Assembly (NCBI GenBank): GCA_928212115.1
Contig: CAKMRJ010005523.1
Span: forward strand, 244,281,161 to 244,345,160
Direction of reading: 5' to 3'
Length of the DNA stretch: 64,000 nucleotides
From: Lactuca virosa
Lineage: Eukaryota; Streptophyta; Magnoliopsida; Asterales; Asteraceae
Every line of letters begins with the position of its first letter. The stretch's first letter is position 1. The notes under the pieces were generated by a model that had not been told where the DNA came from, did no database searches, and saw nothing but the letters and a program-made list of their open reading frames with translations. This document shows, piece by piece, positions 10,055-23,400 of this stretch. Both the position numbers and the translations under genes were made by a program.

Positions 10055-12039
10055 AAAAAGTTAATTCCAAGCCTAAGGTCCAACTCACACTATAAAAGCC
10101 CAAAAGTCGATAATGGGCCAAAGCCCAACATATGGCCCAACTTTCCAAATTGGGCCCAAGTCCTTGCATGGGCCTTATCCTAAAGCCCCTCTAATTACTT
10201 TGGTCCATTAACTTGTTCTTGAATGGCCCACCTATAGTCCAATCGCCAAGGCCCAATAAGAAAGCCCAATTCAACGCCCGCACGAGATTAGGGCTTTCAC
10301 ATAAAATGATGATTAGGGTTAAGTGTTTCTTACTTAACCCATTAAGGACTTAATCCACTAAGGACTTAATCCATTAAGTCCATTTTTGCCTTAGGTTAAT
10401 TTGACAATAATTATTATTTAATATTTCAAGTTTATCAAATAATTCCCGCGTGTGTGTGTCCCGATCAATTTCCACAATTTAGGGTTTTATGCCCTTAGGG
10501 TTTTCCAAACCCTAATTAGGGTTTTCCAACCCAATACTAGTTCATTAGTCCATTGGTTGGGCTTTTAGGTCACATTGAGTCTTATTGGGCCCATTAGGGT
10601 TTTAGTAGATCAATTATGGTTTCCTTGGGCCCATTAGGGCTTCATTGGGCCCACTTTGGCCAAGCATTCCCCAAACGAGTCAATCACAACAAAGCAAGCA
10701 CACCGCCACCCGACACGGCGGCCGGTGGCGGCAGGAGGCGGCAGCCACCACCTCACGGTGGTGGTTAGGGTTTCTTTTCATTATCACAAATTCTAATTAC
10801 ACTTTATAAAGGCTGAATTTCAAATAAACACACACATAACCACTAAGAAACACACACCCATGGTGGTGCATGGAGGCAGCCACCACCTCACGGTGGTGGT
10901 GGTGGTTGTTCATGTTTTTTCCCAGCCAGCAAATCCTTACACAACAAAACCATACACCTACATGCTCTTTATTTGCTCAAAAGGTCCAGCCACCATCCCC
11001 CCGGCGGCTTACGGCGGCGGCAGCAGCACCAAAACGACAGTAGCAGCGGCGGCGACGACGATAGCCACCACCTCGCTATGGTGGCGGCGTTTCCACTTGA
11101 CCCCAACCCAACAACACATCCACCCACACGATTACACGCCGGACTTGAGTCCAAACACAGCCACCTCCGCGGTGGTGCCTGACAATCGGAGAAAATGAAG
11201 AAGCAACCCCTCCCGATGGCGAAACCCGACTCCCGTCGTCTTTCACGATGACCTTCTATTTACCCTCGACCTCCGGCAGCGAGGTGGTGATGGCGATGCT
11301 CGCACCCGAATGGCAGAGATGCAATCCTCCCTACTCGCGACTGAAATGGCGCACCCCATCGATTTCCGTCTTCAGCCTCCACTAAAAGATGACGGCAGTG
11401 GTCGTTGACATGGCGGTGGCTACGGTGGTTTCTGACTTCGACGCCAGCGATGCAGCAGTGGATCCGAGATTGCGGTGGTTCACCATTAATGGCGGCTGGA
11501 GAGGGGGTGTAAGGATGGTGAAGTTGGCGGCTGAAGTATTAAGGTAGGGTTAGGGTTTTAGGTGGTGACGGGTAAAGAGATTAAATACCCGATCCCTTGA
11601 ACAAATTTCCATAACAACACATTTAGTCCCTCTCTTCCCTTTTCTTTCAAAACAAAACCCTAATTTACCCTTTAAACCATTGTTTCCAATAATCCTTTTC
11701 ATTACAAGTCCAACATTTACAAAACAACCCCTTCCTCTATAAATTATTCTCAATTAAGATCCGTAAATTACCATTTAACCCTTCCTTCTGAAAACCCTTA
11801 CAATCCAAGTCCAAAATGTTACCAATCAGCCCTTGACTTATGAAAATCTTTACAAATTAAGTCTCACAATCACACTTTAACCCCTAGAGATTCAAATCTT
11901 GTCATTTGGCTCCCCGAAACTGACACCCCGCTAATTGTTATTTAATTTTGAGCTCTAATAATATAAAATAATAATAATAATTACTTCCCGGGGTTCCTGA
12001 TTTATTAATTAGTTACTCTTCTTAAAACGGGATGTTACA
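10055..12039 (-). mobile_element. Gypsy-type 3' LTR in minus orientation
   Basis: On the minus strand the LTR starts TGTAACATCCCG at 12039. Just outside it (12053-12040, minus) is a polypurine tract AAGTGGGGGAGAGT, so the element's internal region lies to the right and this is its 3' LTR. A minus-strand TATA (TTATAAAG, about 10811-10804) separates U3 from a leftward R/U5 region rich in TGGGCC and AGGGTTT motifs. The left end is approximate: TG near 10055, where the older MULE-like sequence stops. The many GGT/GCC-rich frames at 10700-11530 are LTR sequence, not genes. Confidence 0.6.
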
Positions 12040-12053
12040 ACTCTCCCCCACTT
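12040..12053 (-). other. Polypurine tract of the gypsy element
   Basis: AAGTGGGGGAGAGT on the minus strand abuts the start of the LTR, the normal site that primes plus-strand DNA synthesis. Confidence 0.65.
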
Positions 12054-14880
12054 AAATTTGATTTCGTCCTCGAAATCGTTTCTTATCATCCCTTACACGC
12101 CAAACAACTTAAACTACTTGACTACAACCCCGAGCAAAACTCTAGCCCTTCCAAGGCATCCTCATCCAACCCTCGCAATGTTCTAAAACTTGCGAGATTC
12201 CGAGAGCTAGGCGACTAGGTTGCTAGTGAGGGTCACGCAGAGAGACTATTTTCGATAGCCAGACAACAAAATTCTTCAGGGACAGGCAGTGAGGCTATTG
12301 ATAGGAAATACGTCGTGAGACTGTTACCGAGAGCCAGACAACAGAGGTGCTAAGGGATAAACGGTGAGGTCAGAGGTATGGGTTGCGCAGCAAGACCGTT
12401 TCCGAGGGCCAGGCAACAGTGATGCTGAGGGATACGCAGCGAGGCTACAGGTAAAGTTGCATAGCAAGACCGTTTCCGAGAGCCAGGAAACAGAGATGTT
12501 GAAAGGTAGTAGGCAGCAGGGCCGATGTCGGGATGACCTCCTTGCTGGAGAGTAACCTCACTATAGCAGGTTGTAATGTGGAGAACACTTCATCGATCGT
12601 CCGAGCACAAGAGAGCCATGATGACTGTATGAGAGGAAGCACCGAGATCATGGTGTTAGTCGTAGAATAAGCTTGTGATGCGCGACTTATGACGCGCGAC
12701 GATGCGCGACTTATGTTGCGCGACTTAGGAGAATAGCTTGGGCTTAGCAGCCAACGATCATGGAGATGTTACGCGAGAGGGCATCGCGCGGAATGGATGG
12801 GGCTTGGCTTCCAGCGATCGTAAGTACATCACGCGGGAAAGCATTGTGTGGATTCATATAGGCAAAGGTTGCAAGCCTTTGAGCCTCGTTGGCGAAGCAT
12901 GCCGCTATAATGGAGTCGAGCTGAGAAGTCAGGCAGCTCAAGGCAAGGGTGCTGAACCTTGCATTCGGAGCGTGCCGCTATAATGGAGTCGGGCAGAGAA
13001 GCCAGGCGACTCGAGGCAAGGGTACTGAACCTTGCATGCGGAGCTTGCCGCTATAATGGATTCGAGCTGAGAAGCCAGGTGACTCAAGGCGAGGGTACTG
13101 AACCTCGCATGTGGAGTAAGCCTCTATAATGGAGTCCGACTGAGAAGTCAGGCAGCTCAAGGCAAGGGTGCTGAACCTTGCATGTGGAGCGTGTCGCTAT
13201 AATGGAGTCGGGCAGAGAAGCCAGGCGACTCGAGGCGAGGGTACTGAACCTCGCATGATTGGGCGTAGCACCTTACAATCTATGTGTCTAGCTTGTGTGG
13301 TCAGTCTGGGTTAAAGTGGAATGGTACCTGATGCTTTGCTGCATCGCTAGTCGTACTAATAATTGATGCCTCGGTGTCTTGGCTGTTTGCGGATAGCTAT
13401 GTGGCGGTGCTACTTAGAGCTTGATAGTGCAGCTTCTGTTAGGAGGTGCGCAACGAAACTGCTGTTAGGAACTGGTCAGCAGGGCGGTTGAGGCCCGGGC
13501 AGCGAACTGCTAGCGATAGGTGAGTAACACGACTATTGAGAGTTGGACCACGAGGCTACTCTTTCAATCCGGAATACCAATGTCACCTCGGGGATGAACT
13601 GTCATGCATAATGTCAGTTCTTTATGTACTTTAACTCTGTCCGTTCGGAATAAAAATCATTTCTACATAGTGACATACCAACCCTTCGCCCCCCCTTTTT
13701 TTCTTTAGAGAAGGTGAAGAAAGGGAAAGATGGATGTATAGCCACTGAAAGGTGAGATACATAGCTGCCGGAAAGAACTAGGCGACCCAAGTACTAACAA
13801 AAACTGGGTAGCACGGCTGGCGAGAGCAGAGCAGCGCGACTGCTGGGAGTCAGACGATCGTAACTGCTGATGATTGGGATTTACAGCTGTTGTGAGTCGC
13901 ATAGCCGCTGAGGTTCGGGTTGCATGACCGATGAGATCCAGGCAGCGCAACTGCTAAGAGCTAAGCAACGAGACTATCAGGGGCCGGTCAATATGAGTGG
14001 CGAGAGCTGGGTAGCGAGACTTCCTGGAGTTGGCCACCACGGCTGCTGATAGCCAGGCAACATGGTTGACGTTTGGTGTTGGACCATGGAACTTATTCTT
14101 CACTTATAACACCAATCTCTTCCTAAGGATGCGCAATCGTATATAACGTCAACTCGTTATGCAGTTTAGTTCTTTACTCGAAATAGAAATAACACCTTTG
14201 CATAGTGTTGTGCTACTCCTTCCACTCCCTTTTTTTTTTGAAAATGTCGTGATCGTATTCTAAATCACTATTTTTTGCCTTGTAAAATTGGCCCATGTTT
14301 TGTTGACGTAGCCTAACAACTTGAAAGAGCTCATCTAGAGTGTCATGGTCCCTACGTCCTAGTAGGAGCCCCGAATGTGCTACAGCCCGAAATCATTTTT
14401 GTTTTGTTGGACCCTGCAAATACTATAGCCCGAATTCATGTATTTTACTTATTTATTTGTTTATTTATTTTTTTGAAGACGTTGAGTCCGGACCGCATCG
14501 TATATTTTGAAAGCGTATCTTGCTTGAAAGAAATCGTGATGCTTGAGCGTTGAACGGCTGATTAGCTAATTATTATTGCGAGACTTGGGTCATTTTACTG
14601 TTGTTGCTGCAGTTGAGCTAGCCTGGTAATATGGACATGTTTATTTTAAAAGAAAAGCCCACAATGTAAATGTGGCCGCCACCTAACTTATAATCAGCCC
14701 AAGTTTCTATTATCTCTTTTTATCTTTGTGTGTAGGCTGATTGTGGACCATGGTCCAATGTATCACATGGGGTGCACTTGAAGGATAATTGTTAGCCCAA
14801 GCTATTTTTCCTTTTCTTCATTTGTTTTGTGTGAGATAAACCATATTGTGGGCTAAGAGTATCAAAGGAAGAGTACCACG
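12054..14880. other. Degenerate internal retroelement sequence without coding domains
   Basis: The first 150 bp resembles the 3' untranslated part of a gypsy element. The rest is GC-moderate and repetitive, built of diverged units such as 'gagagccaggcaacagag' at 12240-12560 and 13480-14080, then more AT-rich. No protease, reverse transcriptase or integrase motif is visible in any frame. Confidence 0.45.
12900..13260. repeat. Tandem array, about 73-bp unit, five copies
   Basis: Each unit contains CGCTATAATGGAGTCG, GAGAAGYCAGGC and a CTGAACCTYGCATG segment. Copies start near 12901, 12968, 13045, 13122 and 13190. Units differ by point changes and alternate between two variants (GAGCTGAGAAG and GGGCAGAGAAG), which suggests that a dimer has been amplified. 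Confidence 0.75.
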
Positions 14881-16100
14881 CGGGCCCACCCTATTCGTTT
14901 TGTTTGCTTCTGCCTACTATCGTTACCCTCGTCTTCACTGAAGAGGAAACCCCCAACAAGAAAACATGTATTGATTGGAAGCTTGAGAGTTTACGGTGGT
15001 TACTCGCCGGTGTTCATCATCTGTTTCAATTATCGGAGCATCCATCTCTGCCAGTGACGTTGGTTTGTTGCGTCCTGTGGCGATGATTGGGGACCGGAGA
15101 TGATTTGGTGGTACCCTAGACCAGGTCGGAAGTGACTGGTGTTAAGGGAGGTAGGCGACCAGCGATTTCTGCCAGAATCGGAGGAGGTTTGCGGTGGTCA
15201 CGCTACAGTGGAAATCAGATGTGGGGGTATCTGTGGAGGGGTGAGGTCGCCATCTGTAGAGATCGACATATGGATCGATAATTAGAGGTCTACAAGTTCT
15301 TGGTTCGCTGGGTCGATGGGTAGTGAAGGGTAAGTAGGTGGCGACCGGCGATGCTTGCTGCCGTCGGCTTCGTCGAAGTGGCAACGTCAGGAAGCGCAGA
15401 CCGTCAATGGTCCGACATCAGCCCGGTTCTTGGCTTGTGGGGCCTTGGATTTGGTTTCAGTCACCGAAAAACTGCTTAGTCGGGGCTATATGTGGCCGGA
15501 GCTTGGGTGTTTGCTGAGAGTGACCGGCAGCTAGGAGTGATTTGGTTGCAGGAAATCCGATGGTGTCAGTTGCCGATTGTTAGGTCTGCTGTTGCAGGGT
15601 GGTCGTCGTTGAGCGTATGCGGCGGTATCAGGTTCCGATTCAACAATGGTGGATATGTGCGCTGGAGACGACCGATGATGATCGGGGCTGCACTTTTCCT
15701 CTGTTGCTGCTTTGTTGCAGGTCAAGTTGCAAGTGACCGGGAAAGATGGTTGTGAGCTGAAACTGTTGTGGCCAACAGGTGGTTCCGGAGGTCATTGTTG
15801 GTTGGTTGGAGCACATTTAACCCGTGACCGGTGGTGAAGGTAGTTTGTGTTCAAGCTGCTTTGGTTTGTTTACCAACAGTCGCTGAGCGCGATTTGGAGG
15901 AGGAGATGGTGGGCCGGCTTTATTTGACTTTGGTGTACATTGAGAATGGGACCAGATGGGTCCCACCCGAAAATGCTTTTGTCATTTGGTTTATGGTGTG
16001 CACTGTATACACTAATAGCTGCCCGAGGGAACGATCGAGCTCGCCCTACCCTTAGGCCGACCCTGAGTAATCAATGTGTTAAACCGTTTAAAAAAATCTT
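14881..16100. other. GC-richer block of unknown nature
   Basis: The base composition rises sharply and there are short open frames on both strands (for example 15142-15384 minus and 15492-15755 plus), but none shows a recognisable motif or consistent codon pattern. It may be the leader region of another LTR. I cannot assign it. Confidence 0.3.
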
Positions 16101-16231
16101 ATCTTATCAAGCATTATCTCTTTGCCAAATTAATTAATTAACCTCTAGCTTTAAGCCATGATTTCTACATTCCCTACATTGGCTTGCAACCTATGTTCCC
16201 CGAAAAGACAAATTCCCAATATTCATTCATC

Positions 16232-16235
<4 letters not shown>

Positions 16236-16284
<49 letters not shown>
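16236..16284. repeat. (AT)n microsatellite
   Basis: About 24 uninterrupted AT dinucleotides in an AT-rich gene-free stretch (16101-17170). The flanks hold nothing else that I can support. Confidence 0.9.
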
Positions 16285-16286
<2 letters not shown>

Positions 16287-17173
16287 CTGGATATGGTTTG
16301 TAAAGAGGTTTAACTATTCATTTCGAGTTTCTATTTTCAAATCCAAATTTACTAAAATCAAATTATGTTATATATTGTCAAGCATACAATATAAAATATA
16401 AAACAAAAGACTTTCTGAAAATAATCATTTAGGTTCTGGTCACAAAGATTTTCATATTTACATATTTTTCTCTCAATTAATTTTTATTTAACAGTTTTCA
16501 CCTTTATAATTTTAAAGTTAAATTATTAGTATTTCATACATTACGGTAGTCCCTTGCTATATTTTAAAGCTATATTTTTGACCCGTTACATAATTTTTTA
16601 ATAATTTTTTTTTTTAATTTCTTTAAGATACACTTTCAAGTCTTATTTTCGTCCGTTTTTTGTATCAAAATTTTATTTTGATATTTTTCTGATCAACTTT
16701 ATATGATTTAATCGTCTCCGTGGTATATATAGGTTGTTAAATTTTGTAAATAATATTTTACGAACGGCAAATGAGTTACTCCATGCATCAAATCTAGGTT
16801 TGGTCCCCTACACAATTTCTTTTTATAGATTTCAACTTTATTATTTTCAAACGAGTTCTCCACCGTAACGCACTGAGTTACTCTAATACTTGTTTATATT
16901 ACTTTTTGATAAAGAGAAACTATTACAACTAGCCGATTGTGATAAATTACAATTTAATAATCTAAATTAAATGTTGTTTGATATAGATTAAACATATGTA
17001 TATTAAGTATTATCAACAAATATTCATATACCATACAATCGTTCAGAGAAAAATATAGAGTTTAAAATAAAAAAAAAGGAAAAAAAAGTATACCATATAT
17101 ATTTTTGTGGATATTGTATCCATATATGAACCCGACCCGACTTGAATCCCGCAGGCTCAGTAACGACCTTCAA

Positions 17174-17182
17174 AAACCCTAA
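17174..17182 (+). promoter_or_regulatory. Telo-box in the eS25 promoter
   Basis: AAACCCTAA lies about 110 bp upstream of the ATG. This motif is a known shared promoter element of plant ribosomal-protein and translation-factor genes, so its position fits the gene downstream. Confidence 0.65.
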
Positions 17183-17289
17183 TTTTATAAGTATACACAG
17201 ACTTTCATTTAGTGCGGCGGCAACAGCAGCAGCTAATCGTATCCTCCGAGCTTTGGAACCCTAGAGTAACAAAATCATCATCAGATTCC

Positions 17290-18181
17290 ATGGTAAGTTA
17301 ACAGAACTTTGTGATCAATCACTCCGTTTCTCATATTAGTTTCTGTCCTTGATATTCACTTCCATGGAGTTTAAATTTCTTTCTGTGTGTATCAGGCGCC
17401 TAAGAAAGAGAAAGCCCCTCCACCGTCATCTAAGCCCGCCAAGTCCGGCGGCGGAAAGCAGAAAAAGAAGGTCAATTTTCGATTTACTTAAACTTCTACT
17501 GTTTGAAATTTTACGTTTTTGTTGGATTTATTATTATTCGATTAGTTTTTGTGGTTATTTACTTGTGATTTGGTATACTTTTATTTACAATCTCTTGTTC
17601 ATGATTCGAGTTTCCGAATAATAGCAACGTAATTCTCCATAGTTTGATCATCGATCTCCAACTCTGAGCTTTCAAAAGACAAATTGAGATGGATTTCGCT
17701 GTAAACGTAGTGTCAGTAGCCTACGAATGCTAAAATGAATTTGGTTTTACGAATCATTCATGCGTGTGAAATATGTTGTATTCCTTTTTGAGTGTTGATT
17801 AAGAGAAGTAAAACTAGGTCAAAGTTGCTAACACTTTCTCTTACAGAAGTGGAGCAAAGGAAAGCAAAAGGAGAAGGTGAACAACATGGTTCTATTCGAC
17901 AAGGCCACATATGACAAGCTTCTTACCGAAGCACCAAAGTTCAAACTCATCACTCCTTCAATTTTATCAGACAGATTAAGGGTAATGTTTCTACATCTTC
18001 ACTAACCATTTCTGCTATTACATTTACAAGTTCTTCACTTGAGTGTTTTTATTTTGTTTCTTTTCAGATTAATGGATCATTGGCACGCAAGGCAATCAAG
18101 GATTTGATGGCAAGAGGCGCCATCAGGATGGTATCTGCTCATGCTAGCCAGCAGATCTACACCAGGGCCACCAATACTTGA
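17290..18181 (+). CDS. RPS25: 40S ribosomal protein eS25
   Basis: Four coding exons, 17290-17292, 17396-17470, 17847-17981 and 18068-18181, give 108 residues, the usual length in plants. The first intron falls directly after the ATG, a layout common in plant ribosomal-protein genes. The N-terminal part is a Lys/Pro-rich tail (PKKEKAPPPSSKPAKSGGG). The core follows: KWSKGKQKEKVNNMVLFDKA, then the conserved LITPSILSDRLRINGSLARK winged-helix core and the C-terminal ARGAIRMVSAHASQQIYTRA. The protein sits in the head of the small ribosomal subunit, in the cytosol. All introns are GT-AG and no lesion is visible, so the gene is likely functional. A telo-box lies upstream. Confidence 0.95.
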
Positions 18182-19133
18182 GAGATATCTGCAACTCTTA
18201 AGACTTAAGGCATGATTTTCTTATTTCTGCTTCTTATTTTTGTCATCTGTAACATTTAGGAGCTCTGTTTTTTACTCTTTGCAATACTTTTGTTTTTATT
18301 TTTGTCATCTGTTACTATGCTATATTCAGATTAAATTTTGCTTTTTCTTCTTTTTCAAATGCCCAATGTTTCTTGTTTCTGTTGCATTTATGTTGTTTGT
18401 TGATAGTTTTTTCTTGGGTTTCTTGTTTCATAGCCATAAAGGCTAAATTAAAAACAGTTGCAATGTGGTGGTATCATTATTGTGCTAATATTGATATGAG
18501 AAATGACAAATTTGACGAATTTGGTGCTTGTTTGTGATTTGATGAATATGTATGATTGTTTTAATCAACGTTATGTGTTGTGTTTTGGCATGTTTAAATC
18601 CATGAATAATTGTCAAACTATTCTGGATCCATAGTCGGTCATATTACTTTAGTATTTATTAACAATGACTAATGCGAAAGATTGGTTATATTTATGGAGG
18701 GTTAATATGAAGTCGTGCTAGAAGAGCTAAATTTACATGTTATTATTGTTTGTGAATATTGGGTAGATCCACCTCAAAATGTCACCTTATGGATCCAAAT
18801 GAATTGAGTTTTCAAGTAAGACACATAGTGATATATGATATTTATCAATCTAATTATCTGCGTGTGATATCGGTGGGGCTTGTTAATTAATTGATATAGA
18901 TTTAAGCATGTGGCCACACTCGGAGCTGTCTAATGAAAATATATGTTTATAATATCACGATAAATTATTTCATACGGAATTGTTGAGGAGTGTATGTATA
19001 TATATGTATGTATATATTACATAAATAAGATAAATAAGATAAGATGTTAATAACTTAATATTTAAAACTTATGTGTTATTTATTACATAAATAGGATGTT
19101 ATATTAACAACTTTCTGTTTGTATTTATTAGAT
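18182..19133. other. 3' UTR of eS25 and AT-rich spacer
   Basis: The T-rich 3' UTR extends roughly to 18480. Beyond it no gene or recognisable element is seen. From about 19080 the sequence begins to match the second tandem unit at about 26090. Confidence 0.4.
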
Positions 19134-19545
19134 CCAAGTTTGTTAAGATCGGAATTCTATATAAGATCGGGCGTAATATCAGGATTGAGATCCTATGATC
19201 CTACAAAATAAAACATAATTTTAACTTATAAATTTAAAACATGAAAAATACCTTAGAAATTCAATTTTCCGTTCAAAAACTATAAGAATTTTAGTACATT
19301 TTCACAACACATAATGATAAACGGTAAACTGGTAAAGGGTAAAAGATATAAAATGATAAATCTTTAAAAAAAAAAAAAAAAAATCAAGGGAAGGTAGGAT
19401 TGGATTGGATCATGATTCTACCATTCTCCCTATGATCTTACGATATTACCTGCGATCCTATTACAAATACAATCTGTATACGATCCGACTCGTTTTCATA
19501 TCTAGGATCGTGTGATCCTACGATCAAGATTGTGATTTTGACAAG
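19134..19545. mobile_element. 412-bp insertion rich in GATCCTA motifs, unclassified
   Basis: It is flanked by ATTAGAT direct repeats (19127-19133 and 19546-19552) and is missing from the paralogous site at about 26148, which supplies the empty site. The ends are weakly inverted (TTTGTTAAGATC against CTTGTCAAAATC in reverse complement). Inside are many GATCCTA and TAGGATC words in both orientations. A 7-8 bp duplication would fit hAT-type transposition. Confidence 0.6.
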
Positions 19546-20200
19546 ATTAGATTTCGAGCGTAAGCTAGATTATTATAATGAATTTTTTTGTACAATCAAC
19601 ATTTTTTCACACTTTCTTTTGAGATCGTATGCAGGAAAATGGTCTATTGCCATTAATATTTGCTTCCTACATAAATATAAAAATCTGAAATCATTTCTAA
19701 TATTAGTGGCTAATATAATAATCTGTTATAATATACATGATCTTTTTCATAAACGATGCGTAAAGTGGTTTTTGTATTCAAAATTTTTTGTTTGAATTAA
19801 AAGTTTTAAGCTCATACTTCCGAACCTAAGGCTATTAAAAACTTTCATAAAATCTAAAACCTAAAGGCTCTTAAAAACTTTCAAATACATGTTGAACACA
19901 TCTTATTGCATTGAACTTGACAATTTATTTTAATTTTTATTTGAAATATGGTGTATTGAAATACTCACCCATTAATCTTCATGGAGTTCTTATGGATGCC
20001 CTAACACATAAATTGGATCAGCACTATTATACCTGCAAAAATACCATGCCTATCTACATAGCATTTTCATGTAATTTTGACCAAAATACCAATATTATTT
20101 ATCTAAATCTAAAGCCAGAACATATCTAGTCTAACATCTTCTAGATCTATATTTTACCTACACCTTTAAAGAATTATTATGCTTCAAAAATATTAATAGA

Positions 20201-20379
20201 TAAAGGAATTATTATTATTATGTCACGTTTTATTTATCTTATTCTAGATAACCTTTTGATCCGATAGGTTAGGCTAGTTTGTTATTTTCATGTGGCTATT
20301 TATCAAACTATTCTGATGTAACCAGAGAATCTTAAATTAATGAAACAAAACGATTCTCAGTATAATCCAACTTTCTTTA
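20201..20379 (+). repeat. 5' LTR of the copia element
   Basis: Begins TAAAG and ends CTTTA, a 5-bp inverted pair, in place of TG...CA. It differs from the 3' LTR by single bases in GATCCGATA, CATGTGGC and CCAGAGAA. Confidence 0.95.
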
Positions 20380-20391
20380 TGGTATCAGAGC
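20380..20391 (+). other. Primer-binding site, initiator tRNA-Met type
   Basis: TGGTATCAGAGC follows the 5' LTR with no spacer. This is complementary to the 3' end of plant initiator methionine tRNA, the usual copia primer. Confidence 0.95.
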
Positions 20392-20419
20392 ATAAGATCC
20401 ATACATAACCAGACTTCCA

Positions 20420-23400
20420 ATGGCAGGAGATAAGTCGGAATCGTCTGGTGATGACAAGAAAAACGAGATAGATACAAGCTCTCCATACTATATTCATCCA
20501 TCGGATTACCCCAAGCAGAGGTAAACGATGTGTTGAACAATAGTAATTATAGAGAATGGAAGCAAGAGATGAAGAATTTCTTGCTGGAAAAGAACAAGAT
20601 GGGGTTTGTGGATGGCACAATCAAGAAACCAAACACAAAGTCTCCTTTGAACTTGGCTTGGACACGAGCCGATGCGATGATAAAGGGGTGGATAACGACG
20701 ACTATGGAAAGGGAGATACGCACCAGCGTCAGATATGCTAACACGTTATCTGAGATTTGGCGTGATCTAGAAGAACGGTTCGAGAAAGAAGGAGCACCTC
20801 GAGCCTACGAATTGAAACAAACACTCAACGTCTTGCGGCAAGGTGGTGCGTCTGTTTCAACGTATTATACCAAGTTGAGGACTGTTTGGGATGAACTCCA
20901 AACCGTACTTCCTAACCCTCGTTGCACGTGTGAGGGGTGCCACTGTGGGATCGGCCAACGGCTCAACGAAGTAAAGGAGAAAGAGAGATCCTACGAATTT
21001 TTAATGGGGTTAGACGACGACTTTTCTGTGGTTCGAACTCAGATTTTAGCCATGAAACCGGCACCATCGTTAAGCGCTATCTACCATCTGGTAGCCGAAA
21101 GTGAACAACAACGAGCCATTACAGGCAACTCCAAAAGAACCAGAGTAGAAGCTGCAGTGTTTCAAGCCGATTACAACGGACAGAGAAGCTTCAGACAGAC
21201 TCCAGCAAAGACAAACCCAACACCGGTCAACAAGGTAATCCAGAAAAACCCTAAGTCAGAAAACGAAAGAAAAGAAAAGTGCTCTCACTGTCAGCGTGAA
21301 GGGCACAATAAAGAAGGATGTTTTAAACTGACAGGATATCCTGATTGGTGGCCCGACAACAAAGAGAAAACGAAGCCCAAGGCAGCTTGTGTGGAGCTAG
21401 AAACGAGCCCTGTACCCGGCTTAACTGGCGAACAATACCGGCTCTTTGTCGCTCACTTTCAAGAAAATGGAAACTTGACAGGCAATAAATCTCATCCACG
21501 AGCAAACATGGCAGGTAGAAATCAATCTTATGATGGTTGGGTTGTCGACTCAGGGGCAACCGAACACATGACATGTAGAGATGATTTTTTGGAAAACAAA
21601 AACCCAAACCCTAAAGAGACACCTGTAGTCATTCCCAATGGCGACATGGTGCCTGTTACGGGGGAGGGTGAACACACTCTAAATGGGGGTGTTAAATTTA
21701 AAGGAGTTTTGCTTGTTCCTAGTTTTGATTACAATCTTCTTTCGGTAGGGAAACTCACTGATGAATTGAATTGTGTGGTTTCTTTCTTCCCTGGTTTTGT
21801 TGTGATGCAGGAGTTGGGGACGAAGCGCTTGATTGGAGCGGGTGACCGTGTTGGAGGATTGTATCAGATGGGGTCAACGACGCCAAGCAAAGCTCTCCTA
21901 ACAACATTTGAGGTTTGGCATAAACGCCTATGTCATCTATCCACCAAGAAGATTTCAAACTTAACTTTTATTGATGTTTCTAAAGATAATAATAAGTGTG
22001 ATGCTTGTTTTAAAGCCAAACACACACGCCTCCCTTTTCCCATTAGTGAAATAAAAACTCTTTCATGTTTTGATTTGGTGCACTGTGATGTGTGGGGGAA
22101 ATATAGAACCCCGTCTATGAGCAAAGCGTCTTACTTTCTTACCAATGTAGATGATTTTAGTAGGGCTGTATGGACATTTTTAATTAAACACAAACATGAG
22201 GCAAGCACACGCCTCATGAATTTTCACAAAATGGTCAAAACACAATTTGGTGTTCAAATAAAGCGTGTAAGATGTGACAACGGGGGGAGTTTGTATCAAA
22301 TGACATGCACGATTTTTATGCACAAGAAGGAATTATTTTAGAAACATCTTGCCCGCACACCCCGCAACAAAACGGGGTGGTGGAACGCAAGCATCGACAT
22401 TTACTTGAAACTGCACGTGCCTTACGCTTTCAAGCTAATTTACCCACAACCTTTTGGGGGGAGTGTATATTGACAGCCACATATGTCATTAATAGAATGC
22501 CCACCAAAGTTTTACATGGTGCCACGCCTTATGAGGTACTGTTCCAGCGAAAACCCTCATATGAACACATGCGGGTATTTGGGTGTTTGACGTATCATAG
22601 AAACACAGACACCGGGGGAGACAAATTTGAGAAACGGGGTAAGCCTGGCATATTTGTTGGATATCCCCACGACACTAATGGATATAAAATATATGATTTG
22701 GAAAGTAAGAAGATAATAGTCTCTCGTGATGTACGGTTCTTAGAGAATGAATTTCCCATGAATTATGCTGAAACAAATAAACAACCACAAAATGAAGATT
22801 TATTCACGTTGCATGGTGATATTCCCAACCCTTCCATGCATGACGACGAGAACAGATCACATGGTGATGGGGCTGACGTAATCCATGAGGCACCCGTTGA
22901 CTCTTCGGCACCTTTAGAAGGTGCTGACGTCAACATACATGATGACGTCACCGAAGTAGAGACACAACCGACACATTTAGAACCCTCTGATGAGCATCGT
23001 GCCACTCGAACAAGAAGTCAACCAATCCGGTTTCAAGACTTTGAAGTTGACCTTCCCCCATCGATCAATCATCCATCACCCGCGTCCGATCGAGTCGCTT
23101 CTACGGTACATCCCCTAACTCATTATGTTTCATATAAAAATTTTTCACCTTCACATAAGGCTTTTCTAGCGGCTATTTTTCTTCACAATGAGCCAAAAAG
23201 TTTTAAACAGGCTGCTAGACAACCCAAATGGCGGCTTGCAATGCAACGTGAAATAAAAGCCTTGGAAGATAATGACACATGGGAACTCACCTTTCTTCCC
23301 GAAGGCAAACATGCCATTGATTCCAAATGGATCTTCAAGTCTAAGTTCAAACCAAATGGCGAAATAGAGAGGTACAAAGCTCGTCTTGTTGCAAAGGGCT

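Noticed and set aside
10860..11198. Plus- and minus-strand frames in the GC-rich block at 10700-11530
   Set aside because: They lie in a gypsy LTR; all frames of a GGT/CCA-rich region tend to be open; no domain is seen.
12900..13260. 73-bp repeats as a possible CRISPR or gene array
   Set aside because: The repeat has no spacer part; whole units are tandem. Open frames across it are short and on both strands.
15492..15755. Possible small protein gene
   Set aside because: Competing open frames on the other strand, no motif, no intron signals and no matching codon pattern.
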